DNA of 40,591 nucleotides from UBA7396 sp964527685 (GCA_964527685.1 CAZGOC010000006.1:1-40591); one strand, 5' to 3'; numbered from the stretch's first letter, positions 9,519-21,200 are shown. A program made the numbers and translations. The notes: a model not told the origin generated them from the letters alone.

Positions 9519-11180
9519 ATGGATAAAAACGAATTATTAGAAATACTTGATTGACTACTTGCTCTAAAAGCAGAAAATGAAGTAGTTGAGTTTAAAGAAG
9601 CAAATAATGATTATGATTTAAATAAAATATGAAAATATTTTAGTGCTTTATCAAATGAAGCAAATTTAAAAAGTAAAAAATATGCTTGGCTTGTTTTTGG
9701 TGTAAAAAATGATCATAGTGTTATTTGAACAAATTATAGAACTAATAGTGTTTCTCTGCATAAATTAAAAGAAGAAATTTGAAATAAAATTACAGATAGA
9801 ACAACTTTTATTGAAATATATGAAGTGGAAAAAGATTGAAAAAGAGTTATTTTGTTTCAAATACCACCAGCTCCAAGATGATTACCAATTTCTTGTGATT
9901 GACATTATTATGCAAGAAATAATGAATCTTTACAACCACTGAGTATGGAAAAATTAGATAGAATTCGCTCACAATCAGTAGTTGAAGATTTTAGTATAAA
10001 AATATGTGAAGGTGCAACTATAGATGATTTAGATACAGAAGCTATTAAAAAAGCTCGTGAATTGTATTCAAAGAAAAATCCAGAAAAATCAGAAGAAATA
10101 AAAACTTGGGATGATATAACTTTTTTAAATAAGGCTAAAATTACCATTCAATGAAAAATAACAAATACTGCAATAATATTGTTATGAAAACCAGAATCAG
10201 AACATTTTTTATCTCCAGCTATTTCAAAAATATCTTGGATATTAAAAGATAGAGATTGAATAGAATTAGATTACGAACATTTTTCTTGTCCGTTTTTATT
10301 AAGTGCTGAAAAAGTGTTTAATAAAATTCGTAATTTAAAATATCGTTATATGAATTCTTGAACTTTATTTCCTGAAGAAGTTGATAAATATGAACCATAT
10401 ATCATAAGAGAAGCATTAAATAATTGTATTGCTCATCAAGATTATACAATGGCTTGAAAAATAAATGTTATAGAAACAAATGATTCTTTAATTTTTACAA
10501 ATAGCTGAAAGTTTATACCTGAAACACTTGAAAATGTTATAGATTCTAATTCGCCATCGGAATATTATAGAAACAGATTTTTGGCTGATGCAATGGTGAA
10601 TTTAAAAATGATTGATACCATTTGAAGTTGAATAAGAAAAATGTTTATAATTCAAAAAAATAAATATTTCCCACTTCCAGAGTATGACTTTAAAAACAAT
10701 AAAGTCTCATTAACAATAATTTGAAAAGTGCTTGATATAAATTATGCAAAAAAATTAGCTCAATCAAAAGATAAATTGACTTTAGAAGATATAATTTTAT
10801 TAGATAAAGTTCAAAAGAAAAAAGAATTAACAACATCTCAAATTACTTATTTAAAAAAACAATGATTTATAGAATGAATAAAACCTAATTTTCATATATC
10901 TTTAAAAGTAGCTGAATGAACAGAATTAATTTCTGATTATGTAAAATTAAAATGATTTAAAGATGAACATTATAAAAAATTAATTCTTGAATTTATATCA
11001 AAAAAGAAATGAGCTACAAAACAAGAAATAGATAAATTATTGCTTGATATTTTACCAAATGTTTTGGATGATACAAAAAAGAAAAATAAAGTAAGAAATA
11101 TATTGTATGCCATGTCTAAAAAAGAAAAAGTTATTTATAACTCATGAACGAGTAGATATCCAATATGGAAAAAAGTTTAA
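9519..11180 (+). CDS. AlbA_2 / RecG-like transcriptional regulator
   Basis: 553 aa. The N-terminal AlbA_2 (Schlafen-type) nucleic-acid-binding domain spans about residues 15-140 (EVVEFKEANNDYDLNKIGKY, then YAWLVFGVKNDHSVIGTNYR). A middle HATPase_c_4-like region contains YIIREALNNCIAHQDYTMAG (about 294) and DTIGSGIRKMF (about 368-378). A C-terminal winged-helix part follows (LTTSQITYLKKQGFIEGIKP and a second HTH near the end). This layout is known from annotated 'ATP-binding/AlbA' regulators, frequently next to R-M genes. It has its own promoter and sits between the OLD gene and hsdR1. It is a plausible regulator of hsdR1 through the repeats just downstream, though the binding site is inferred. 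Confidence 0.85.
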
Positions 11181-11235
11181 CTAAAAAGAATATAAAATTA
11201 GATAAACTTTTAGATAAACTTTTAGTTAAACTTTT
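11171..11235. repeat. operator-like cluster: 3 x 12-bp repeats within a 14-bp inverted repeat
   Basis: Three tandem 12-mers fill 11198-11233: TTAGATAAACTT twice, then TTAGTTAAACTT. The last one also forms the right arm of a perfect 14-bp inverted repeat, AAAAGTTTAACTAA (11171-11184) with TTAGTTAAACTTTT (11222-11235). The AlbA gene stop codon lies in the left arm. The cluster sits directly upstream of the hsdR1 promoter region, where a repressor or autoregulator could act. It could also serve as a weak terminator. Confidence 0.65.
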
Positions 11236-11269
11236 GAGAAAATCTCTATTTTGTCACAAAAATATTTAT

Positions 11270-11293
11270 CTAAAATAAACAAATAATTTATTT
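11270..11293 (+). promoter_or_regulatory. hsdR1 leader sharing the -10 region of the AlbA gene
   Basis: CTAAAATAAACAAA followed by TAATTTATTT is almost identical to 9481-9505. The TAAAAT at 11271-11276 is the putative -10 box. The -35 is poor (TTTTGT-like about 16 bases upstream). The shared leader suggests the AlbA gene and hsdR1 are controlled together. Confidence 0.5.
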
Positions 11294-11307
11294 ACAAAAT
11301 AATACTT

Positions 11308-14300
11308 ATGAAATTTACAGAAAACTCGTTAGAAACTGCAATAATAGAATTATTAGAAAAAGAGGGGTATCCTCATATGAATGGATCACATATTCACAAA
11401 GAAATAAGTGATGTTTTAATTCGTGAAGATTTACAAAACTATTTATTAGCAAAGTATTCTAAGGATGATATTACTTTAAACGAAATAAAAAGTATTATTC
11501 GTAAACTTGAACTTTTTCCATCATCAAGTTTGTATGATAGTAATAAAGCAATTATCAAACTTATTTCAGATGGGTTTATATTTAAAAGAGAAGATAGAAC
11601 AAAAAAAGATTTGTTTATAGAACTTATTGATTTTGAAGAGCTTAAAAACAATACTTTCAAGTTTGTAAATCAAATGGAAATCCAATGATTTGAAAAAAGA
11701 ATCCCAGATGGAATTATTTATATCAACTGAATTCCAGTCGTTGTTTTTGAATTTAAGAGTTCAATAAAAGAAAATGCAACTATTCGTGATGCTTATACAC
11801 AACTAACTGTTCGTTACAAAAGAGATATTCCAGAGCTTTTCAAATATAATGCTTTTTGTGTCATAAGTGATTGAATAAATAATAAAATGTGATCACTTTT
11901 TTCTCCGTATGATTTTTTCTATGCTTGGAGAAAAACCACTATAAATAGTAAACCTTCAGATTGAATAGATTCTCTTTTTACTATGATAGAATGACTTTTT
12001 GATAAATCTCGTTTACTTGAAGTGATAAAAGATTTTATATATTTTCCAGATCAGTCAAAAAATGATGTGAAAATTGTTTGTCGTTATCCTCAGTTTTATG
12101 CTACTAAAAAACTTTTTGAAAATATTTTAGTAAATAAAAAACCTGATTGAAATGGGAAATGATGAACATATTTTGGTGCTACTTGATGTGGAAAAAGTTA
12201 TACTATGCTTTTTCTGACTCGTTTACTTATGAAAAGTAAAAATTTATCTAGCCCTACAATAGTTATCATTACTGATAGAGTTGATTTAGATGATCAACTA
12301 TCTGCTCAATTTTGAGAATCAAAAGATTATATATGAGATGATAATATCATAAGTGTAGAATCAAGAGAAGATTTAAAGAATTATTTAAAATGAAGAAATA
12401 GTTGATGAGTATTTTTGACAACTATTCATAAATTTACTGAAAGTACAGATTTACTTAGTGAAAGAGATAATATTATTTGTATCTCTGATGAAGCTCATCG
12501 CTCACAAATAAATCTTGATAAAAAATTAAAAATTAGTGACAAATGAGTTACACATTCATATTGATTTGCAAAATATCTTCATGATAGTTTACCAAATGCA
12601 ACATATGTTTGATTTACTGGTACTCCGATTGATGCAACTTTGGAAGTTTTTGGTCCAGTTGTTGATATGTATACTATGAAAGAATCAGTAGAAGATCAAA
12701 TTACTGTTCGTATAGTGTATGAATGAAGAGCTGCAAAAGTATTGCTTGATAATACAAAATTGAGACAAATAGAGGATTATTATAAGAAGTGTGAAGATAA
12801 TTGAGCAAATGAATATCAAATAGAAGAAAGTAAAAGATCAACTACAAATATGGAGGCTATTTTATGAGATCCACAAGTGATAAAAACTTTAGCCTCAGAT
12901 TTCGTTGAGCATTATGAAAAAAGAATTGAGGAATGAGCTACAGTTTTGTGAAAAGTAATGTTTGTTTGTCCTAGTAGACCAATAGCTCATAGTTTTTATA
13001 AAGAAGTTCTTTCTCTTCGTCCAGAATGGGGAGAAAAAAAAGAATGTGATGATTGAGTAGAATTATCAGAAAAAGATAGAAAAGAAATCAAACCAATTGA
13101 AAAAATAAAGCTTATAATGACGAGATGAAAAGATGATAATAAAGAGTTATATGATGATATATGAGCAAAAGAAAATATAAAAGAGTATGATAGACAATTT
13201 AAAAATAAAAAATCAAACTTCAAAATTGCAATAGTAGTTGATATGTGGCTTACTGGTTTTGATGTTCCTTTTTTGGATACTATTTATATTTTTAAACCAT
13301 TACAACAACATTCACTTATTCAAACTATTTCAAGAGTAAATAGAGTGTATGAATGAAAAGAAAGTTGACTTGTTGTTGATTATATTTGAATAAAAAGCAA
13401 TATGAATATTGCATTAAAAAAATATTCAGATGTAGATGGAAGTGATTTTGAAGATATTTGAAAAGCTGTAACAGTAGTAAAAGACCAATTAGATTTACTA
13501 AATAAATTATTTGTAAATTTTGATTCAAGTAAATATTTTTCATGAACTCCTTTAGAAAAACTTAATAATTTAAACAAAGCTGTTGAATTTGTACAAATTA
13601 CTGAAACTATAGAAAAAAGATTTATGTGACTTGTTAAAAAACTTCGTTCAGCCTTTAATTTATCATGTTCAAATGAAGAAATAAATGATATTGAAAGAGA
13701 TCAAATACATTTCTATTTTGCTATAAAATCTATACTTCATAAACTTACAAAGTGAGAAGCTCCTGATGTAAGTCAAATGAATGAAAAAGTAAGAGAAATG
13801 ATACAAGAAGCAATTATAAGTGAATGAATAGAAGAAATTTTTAAGTTATGAGAAGACAATGAAACTAAGCTTGATATTTTTAGTGATGAATATCTTGCAA
13901 AAATTGATAAAATCAAGCTTCCAAATACAAAGATAAAATTATTACAACAACTTTTATCTAAAGCAATTCAGGAATACAAAAAAACTAATAAAATTAAATG
14001 AATAGATTTTTCAAAAAGACTTCAAAAAATAGTTGAAAAATATAATGAAAGAAAAGAAGATTTAGTTTTTGCTTGAGAAGTTTTGGATGATGTTGCTCAT
14101 CAATTTGCAAATTTATTTCATGAGCTTAAAAAAGATATGAACTCTTTTAAAGATTTATGAATAAATTTTGAAGAAAAAGCATTTTATGACATATTAAAAG
14201 ATATAGCAAAAAAACATTGATTTGAATATCCAGAAGATAAATTAATAATTCTTTCAAAAGCTGTAAAAACTGTAGTTGATGATAAAACAAGATATACTGA

Positions 14301-14451
14301 TTGGGATCAAAAAGATGATATAAAAGCAGAATTAAAAGTGGATTTGATTTTAGTACTTGCTGAAAATGATTATCCACCAGTTACAAAAGATGAAGTATTT
14401 AAAGAAATTTTTGAACAAGCTGAAAATTTTAAAAAGTATAGTAATCTTTAA
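11308..14451 (+). CDS. hsdR: type I R-M restriction subunit HsdR1
   Basis: 1047 aa, the usual HsdR length. The nuclease motif GIPVVVFEFKSS (about 141-152) supplies the ExK residues. The translocase motifs follow: Walker A FGATGCGKS (about 289-297), VIITDRVDLDDQL, the DEAH box ISDEAHRSQ (about 393), VGFTGTPID (about 434), and a late helicase motif region DMWLTGFDVP, then QTISRVNR. The Gly of FGATGCGKS is encoded by UGA. A C-terminal helical region completes it. It has its own leader, set apart from hsdM1/hsdS1 by the OLD and AlbA genes, which would allow restriction to be expressed separately from methylation. It is followed closely by a 48-aa gene. Confidence 0.97.
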
Positions 14452-14462
14452 TTATAAGAAGT

Positions 14463-14609
14463 ATGCAAATATCACAAGAACATTTAGATGAATTTAAAAA
14501 AATCTATAAAGATAAATTTTGAAAAGATCTATCAGATAAAGATGCATTAGATATGGCAACTTCATTGTTAAACTTTGTAAAAATTATTGTTGAGGAAGAT
14601 GAAAAATAG
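14463..14609 (+). CDS. conserved-looking small protein, 48 aa
   Basis: The protein begins MQISQEHLDEFKKIYKDKFG, then KDLSDKDALDMATSLLNFVK and a short acidic end. The pattern (amphipathic helix, turn, amphipathic helix) resembles small proteins I have seen at the end of R-M and mobile gene clusters, but I cannot name a family. It starts 11 bases after hsdR1, so it is probably co-transcribed. Its stop (14607-14609) abuts, tail to tail, the stop of the recombinase 1 tail on the other strand (14610-14612). It is the last gene of element 1 on this side. Confidence 0.75.
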
Positions 14610-14676
14610 TTACATTTCAAACCCATCCAACAACTCCCTCAAAGTTCCATAGTCTCTGCTTTGAGTGCCTCCAAAA
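14610..14676 (-). other. detached 3' tail of recombinase 1 plus att core (right end of element 1)
   Basis: On the - strand, the core TTTTGGAGG (14676-14668) is followed in the recombinase 1 frame by TQSRDYGTLRELLDGFEM and TAA (14612-14610). Joining the element ends at the core would give the recombinase 489 residues with this tail in place of the tRNA-antisense read-through. The tail is richer in GC than its surroundings and contains the inverted repeat CTCAAAG (14638-14644) / CTTTGAG (14659-14665), which may be a recombinase-binding arm. It has no start of its own. Confidence 0.8.
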
Positions 14677-14690
14677 TAGATTAATTAATT

Positions 14691-14727
14691 AAAAAAAACA
14701 AAAATTTATAAAATTTTTGTTTTTTTT
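14691..14727. terminator. bidirectional terminator, probably the displaced tRNA-Cys terminator
   Basis: AAAAAAAACAAAAATTT (14691-14707), loop ATA, and AAATTTTTGTTTTTTTT (14711-14727) form a perfect 17-bp stem with T-runs on both strands. It lies 15 bases beyond the right att core, where the original sequence downstream of tRNA-Cys should be if element 1 inserted at the tRNA 3' end. Confidence 0.7.
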
Positions 14728-14824
14728 ATAGTATAAATTTTGAAAAAATAAATATTTGTATATATATAAAGATATATATTTATACTTTATCTAACTAAAA
14801 AACTATTTTAATAAACTTGCAATT

Positions 14825-15360
14825 ATGAAAAAAGAAAACTTGAAATTAGAGATTTTTCAATGAAAAAATTGAGAAATAGAAGTAAATTTTGATAAAAATG
14901 ATGAAATATTTTGGCTTTTCCAAAAAACAAATAGCAGAAATATTTGAAATAATGAAGTTTTAAATCTTATAAAGTCTTTTGCAAATACTTGGTTTAATTT
15001 AGAAAATTTTGATAAATGAAATTTACCAGAAAAATGAATAACTAAAAAAGAATTTAAAATAGAGATAAAAAAACTCTATCAAAATATAGAGGTTTTAAAA
15101 CAAGATTTGATTAAAAAATGACTTGCAACTGAGATGTTTGCTTGAGAAAAAAACAAATGAAATTTAGAATGAATTTTTGGAAATATTTTTGCAAGTTTTG
15201 ACAGATTTGTTTTGTTTGGTTTTTGCAAAAAACTTGATTTGAATTTTGAGAAACTATAAATCCAGAAACTCTTACTACACTTACTTTACTTATAGCACAA
15301 AGTGAACCAAAAGAAAAAGAAAGGATGATATGACTTATTTTGTTATTATTAAAAAATTAA
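14825..15360 (+). pseudogene. decayed RhuM-Fic fusion gene, Fic motif deleted
   Basis: The N-terminal part reads like RhuM (KNDEIFWLFQKQIAEIFE), but only if one A is dropped near 14925, so there is a frameshift. The downstream part is KSFANTWFNLENFDKGNLPE, KLYQNIEVLKQDLIKKGLAT and EGIFGNIFASFD. After ASFD, the sequence jumps to FVWFLQKTGFEFGETINPET in another frame, ending SEPKEKERMIGLILLLLKN at TAA 15358-15360. From what I know of RhuM/Fic fusions, about 40 residues are missing at this jump, including the HPFxDGNKR catalytic motif. Another ~200 residues of the RhuM half also seem lost. The original enzyme would have been an AMP-transferring Fic domain with a RhuM-type N-terminus. The remnant faces the convergent hsdS2. 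Confidence 0.8.
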
Positions 15361-15381
15361 TTTACCCATATTGGTATATTT

Positions 15382-16581
15382 TTATTTCACACTCACTTGT
15401 CAATTCATAAGCATAGGTAAAAGCCAATCTCTCAGTTCAGCAAGTTTTTGATTTTCTAAAATGTTTTTAGAAATAATTTCTTTTAAATATAATATTTCAT
15501 TATATTTTTTAACAATAGTTTCATTATAAGCAACTTTATATTCAAGTAAATCGTCAACTCAAATAACTGGCATTTTAGTTCATTTTGAATTAACAACTGC
15601 AAAATTAAATATACTATCAGAAATCATAGTTATTAATGCAAAATTATAATCATATTCATTTTTTACTCTAAACGAATGTACTGTTCATGTTACAAATCAA
15701 TCAAAAGGAGAAAATCAAGCTTTTAATAAATATGGTCTTATTCATCAAAATAATATATCATATTTATTAAGTTTAAATAAATTTGTTCAAAATTTATCAC
15801 TGCTACTTTTATCATTCAAACACATACTTCAACTAGGCATTACAGATAAATCGATTGTATCAATATCATATTTCTCTCAATTTAAAGTAAATTTTTGATT
15901 ATTTTTCTTTAATAATTCTTTCAATTTTTTCACTCCCCATCCTTCAGGAATTTCTCTTTTTAACTCATCACTCCAAATCATTTTTCAACCACTACTTTTA
16001 TAAGGTTTTCAATTTTCATCTGGAAAATCAAACTGAATAAACCAGTAATCATAAAGAGTTTTAGCCATTTTTTCTAGTTCTGAATTCATTTTGTTGTTTA
16101 GTTCTATTTTTGAGTCGAGATTTGAAAGGATTGAGGCTATTTTTTGTTGCTCATAAATATTTTCTGGAATATTTATAATTTGGTCTTCCATATATTCTTT
16201 TGTCAGATGAAGCATAATACTTCAATGAGTTGAATTTAACATTGATTTTGTTTTATTTTGTAACAAATAATACAGATATTTTTTGTTCACTATCTTATTA
16301 TTTGGTACAAGCTTCCAAATATGGTAATGATAAATTGTATTATCTTCATTCCATATTCTTGGACCAAATGAAGCTGACCATGCAAATAGCAAGTCCTCTT
16401 TGTTACAATATTTATCTTCTTCTAATTCTAAATTAGAATAATACCAATTATTATTACTAAAAAAATTACCTACTCTTAAAACTTTATATTTTCCATATTC
16501 GAGTAGTTCTTCTTGTTTATAGGCTTTACCATTTATTACTCTACAAACCAACCCTAATTTATATTTTATTAATCTACTCAT
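15382..16581 (-). CDS. hsdS: type I R-M specificity subunit HsdS2
   Basis: Recognition subunit of system 2, 399 aa. It begins MSRLIKYKLGLVCRVINGKA. The central spacer is EQQKIASILSNLDSKIELNN, then TLYDYWFIQFDFPDENGKPY. The C-terminus ends LPMLMNGQVSVK, the usual 'LLPxLMxGxxxV' end of HsdS. An in-frame UGA after LNSTH and another in the second recognition domain encode Gly. The start ATG overlaps the end of hsdM2 by 8 bases. It is the last gene of the leftward operon hsdR2-hsdM2-hsdS2 and converges on the RhuM-Fic remnant 22 bases away. Confidence 0.95.
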
Positions 16582-18193
16582 ATTTCAATCATTTTAATTG
16601 ACTAAAAATTTCATCTTCAAGTTTTTTTGATTCTACAAAAAATCCTTGTAGATTTGTTTCATATTCTTTCATTTTAGCTTCAAATTCTTCTTTTGAGATG
16701 TCTACATACTCTATTTTAATATCAAAATATTGTCATGCACTCAAAGAATAATTTTTTTCTTTTATTTTCTCATAATCAACTACTACTGATAAATCTTCTA
16801 TTTGTTCTACTTTATGAAAAACATTAATTATTTGTTGTTCTTCATCTTTAGATAAAACAGTTTTTTGATTCTTATCATCAACTTTTACTTTAGTTCAAAG
16901 TTTTGAAGCATCCATTAGAACTACTTTTCAGTCTTTGTTTTGTTTATCTATAAAGATTATAGAAACATTTGTTCCAGTATTTGCAAATATATTACTTGGC
17001 ATACTTACTACTCATTTAAGCATTTTTTCTTGTATAAGTTTTTCTCTAATTTTTAATTCTATTCAACTTTGAGCTGTAATAAATCAAGTTGGAACAACTA
17101 TTGCTGCTTTTCATTTATCAGATAAACTATAAATAATATGTTGTAAAAATAACAAATAAATAGCCATTGAATCTTTTTTCTTATCAGCAATTTTTGGAAC
17201 TCAAGCAAAAAATCTTTCACTTGCATTTGGAAGAGTTTCCACTTGGTTTCTCCATTCTGAAAAATCAACTTTAAAAGGTGGATTTGAAACGATAAAATCC
17301 ATTTTTTCATTGTGTCTATTGTTTATAATAGTATTTCCTTGAACGATATTATGAATAGAGTGAGAAAGATTGTTTAATATCAAGTTTAAACGAAGAAGAT
17401 TTGATGATTTATAAGAGATATCTTGACTATAAATAGTACATTTACTAGATCAAATTTTACTGGCAATATTCATAAGTAAAGTACCCGAACCAGCCGAAGG
17501 ATCATATACTTTTACACTTTGCATATCTTCATCTCAAACTAGTATTTCAGCCATTACTTTTGCTATAGAGTGTGGAGTAAAATACTCTGCATATTTTCAT
17601 CCACCATCTTTGTTGTAATCTTTGATCATATATTCAAAAATAGTCGAGAAAAAATCAAATCATTGACTAAAAACTTCATCAAAATTTATCTTTGAATTAG
17701 CTAGTTTATTGATAATTTGTTTTGCAAAATCATTATGTTGAGAACGGTCAGCAACTGCACCTTGTATAAGTGATTCTTCAAATAGTCTTATATCTGTATT
17801 TCAAGATGTATGAACTGAAAAAACACTATTATTTAAAATAGCTATATCGTTCAGTGTATCATCAAAAGTTTTTGCAAAATCATCATTATCTTGTATAGAA
17901 AAAAGATATGATAAAAGATGTTTTGGTTTTAAATGAGCTGATTTATTTCAGATTTCAAATTTAAGTATTTTATTATATTCATCATCACTGATTTTTTCTA
18001 AATCTGAATATTCTTTTAGCTCTGGTCTAACTTTTTGAATTTCATATAAAAATTTATCATTTAAAAATTTATACAAAAAAGATTGAGTAACTATTTTATA
18101 TTCATTTGCATCTCATCATAATCAACTATGAGTACAAACACTTTTTATAGCATCTACTAAATCTGTTATATTTTTATTATAAGAACTATTCAT
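16574..18193 (-). CDS. hsdM: type I R-M methyltransferase subunit HsdM2
   Basis: 539 aa. The N-terminal helical domain is followed by GGGKYAEYFTPHSIAKVMAE, motif I DPSAGSGTLLMNI (about 232-244) and motif IV NPPFKVDFSEW (about 303-313). The C-terminal region carries SLSAGQYFDIK and an HsdS-contact coiled coil. Motif I (DPSAGSGTLL) differs from HsdM1 (DPACGSGGMF) and HsdM3 (DPTCGSGSLL), so the three are separate lineages, not recent duplicates. It lies 16 bases downstream of hsdR2 and overlaps hsdS2. Confidence 0.96.
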
Positions 18194-18209
18194 TTTTAAA
18201 AATTATTAA

Positions 18210-21200
18210 TTAATAACTATATTCTTCCATATATTCTTTTTGAGTTAATTCACAAAGTTTCATAAGCACTTCATACGATAACTTTTTATCTGCTAAAGTT
18301 GTTTCTTTTATAGAATTACCTAGTGTTATTGCAACTTCGTTTGAAAAATATCACTCATTTTTTAGCAATCATTCATTTTGTAAAACAGCAAAATCTATTT
18401 TTTCTTTTGCAAGCTTTAAGACTTCATAAAGAGTTATATTTGCACTTACTTTTCAAGAAGATTCTATTCATTTATAAATACGAGCATACTTTTTATCTCA
18501 TGAGAATTTTTGTTCTAACACTTCATTTTTGCGATTTAATTCTCTTATTTTATTGTAAATATTTTTAAATTCAGTACTTTCAAATTTCATTTTTTCTAAA
18601 TCTGAATCAAATTCATTTATATGATGTTTTGTGAGAAGTTTTACAAATTCTTGATATATTGAAATCCATTCAACATCTTTTTTATTCCAATTATTATTCA
18701 GTTCTACTCTTGTTTTATGAGCTATATCTTGTAAGTCATTTGCAAGCATTTTTAACTCTTCTTCTCAAACTTTTGTAAAATTAAAAATCACATTTTCAAT
18801 AGCTACATTTAATAGTTGTTTACTATCTACATCTTGAACAGATTCTTGAAGGCTTAATAAATTTAAACAAGCACTTACTTGATTAAGTAAAGTAGATAAT
18901 AATTTTATATCTAGTTTTTCTAAAACCTCAGTGTGTCAGATTAAACGGGAAATATTATATAAATTTCTTGCTTCCTCAAGTGCTTTTTTTACTTCTAAAA
19001 TAGTTTTTCTATCAGTTATATTTGTAATTTGTGATGAAAATATTTCAAGATTATCTATACTATAATCAGACAAAACAACTTGTATTTTATTTAATGAATC
19101 CTCAATTTCTTCTTTTGACATAAAAAGAGATCCAAATATATTTTGTTCATCTTCTCAAGTTGTTCAAGTATCATATTCACGAGTTAATTCATCAAAATAA
19201 GCTTTATTTGTAATATCAAATTCTTGGCTTATATCAGCAAAATCTACTACATATCAAATACGAAAATCTTTGTATGGTCTATTTACACGAGTAAGAGTTT
19301 GTAATAAATTATGAGCTCTAACTTTTCTTCATAAATACAATTTTTTCAATCTTGGAGCATCAAATCAAGTTAAAAGCATTGAATAAACAAATAAAATATC
19401 TATTTTTCCATCTTTATAATCTTGTATTTTGTTTTTTCTTGTTTCTTTATCATCTTCATCATGAAGAATTAAAGCTGAAGTTAAATTATGTTCTCAAAGA
19501 TTTTTATTAAATAATTCAAATAATTTTCTTGCTTGCTTAGAAGTATCACAAACAACCATTGCTCAAATGGTATCATCACCAAATCTTACTCTTGAGAATT
19601 TAAAATCTTTTAAAATATATTCAAGCATTGGCAAAACAAATTTTTCATGAGAATAAAGATCTTTCTTTTTAAGACTTCATGCTTTAATAAATTCATTTAA
19701 TTCTCTATGAATTTCTTTCATTTGTTCTTTAAAATTTGTTTCAATTTCTTCACGAAGAAGTTTTAGTGTGTATCAATCTTTTATTGAACTGTTATAATAA
19801 TATTTATGAATATATTTTCAGAAAATATTAGTTGTTGTTTTTAAATCAGCTTTATCGCTAAGCTCATTTTCTTCATCATCTATTTTTTCATGTTTATTGT
19901 AAACAATAAGTGGAGTTCAAGTAAGAGCTATTTTTATTGCATCTTTATCAGAATTATATAGATTTGCTAAAAAACTTCATTTTGGATCATAACTTCTATG
20001 AGCTTCATCTATAAAATAAACTCTCTGCACTTTTATATCATATCAACTATCATTAAAAACAGTTGTATCTTCTGCAAACTTTTGAATATTTATGACTGTA
20101 ATTCCAACCTTTGTAGTATTATTTTTAAAATCTTTTAATAAATCTTGTTTACTATTAACAGTACTTACTTCAAGTCATCTTTTTTGGAATTCTTTTTGAG
20201 TTTGAATGAGTAAATCCAATCTATCAACTACAAAATAAAACTTTGGAACAACTCATTTTTTACTAAAATAATCAGTTAAATATCTGATGTTATAAAAAGC
20301 TAAAGCTGTTTTTCAACTTCATTGAGTATGCCAAATAATTCATCTTTTTTCTCACTCTTCAATATAATTTTTTATCGATTTAGTAGCAAAAAATTGAGGA
20401 TATCTCATTATATGTTTTTGAATAATAAGTTCTCATTTATCATTTACTTCATCAACATAAGCAATTCCATATTGCAATATCATTTTAAGTCTTTCTTTTG
20501 TAAATAAAGATGATAAAATACGATTAGTTGGTTTATCTATATCTTTATTTGTTTTAAATTCTGGAGAATGTTTTAATGTAGGATAATTTGTATCTTTTAA
20601 AATAAAATCTTCTACTGTTTCATCAATTTCTTTTATTTCATCAATTATTTCACTTTTTAACTCTTCACGAAAATTATTAAATCTAACCTTAGTGTTTCTT
20701 GAAGTAGTAGCATAAAAAGCTCAAGCTAACTGATCAATACCAATATCATCATATTCCATATTATTTGAAAATACGAGTAATTGAGTAATATTGATAAACT
20801 TTCTAAAAGCATTATTTTTAAATCTATAATCAATTCTATCTCTTTCAGCTTTTATTCATTCTGGATTATTTGGTTTTTTAACTTCAATAAAACTTAAAGG
20901 TAATCAATTTATAAAAACAGTAATATCTGGTCTAAATTCATCTTCTCAGTTTTTACAAGTAAGTTCAGTACAAACATGAAAAGTATTATTATTAAAATTT
21001 TGCCAATCAATTATTTTATAACTAGAATTTCACTTTCAAAGTAAACGATTATAAAATTGTTTTCATAAATCATCTTGTCATAGCTCAAGAGATATATTTT
21101 TAAATTCATTTTCAAATTTTCTAATATCTTCTTCACTACTAACACTCATATTATTGAGTTTAATAAATTGACTAAGAAAAATATTTTTAATAATATTTGT

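Noticed and set aside
14668..14676. Remnant of a second tRNA-Cys 3' end at 14.67 kb
   Set aside because: No T arm or acceptor strand precedes the CCTCCA. The preceding bases are the recombinase 1 tail, so it is an att copy, not a tRNA fragment.
17590..17620. CCACC/GGTGG motif as another att core
   Set aside because: It lies within hsdM2 (DGGGKYAEYF) with no boundary or tail beside it.
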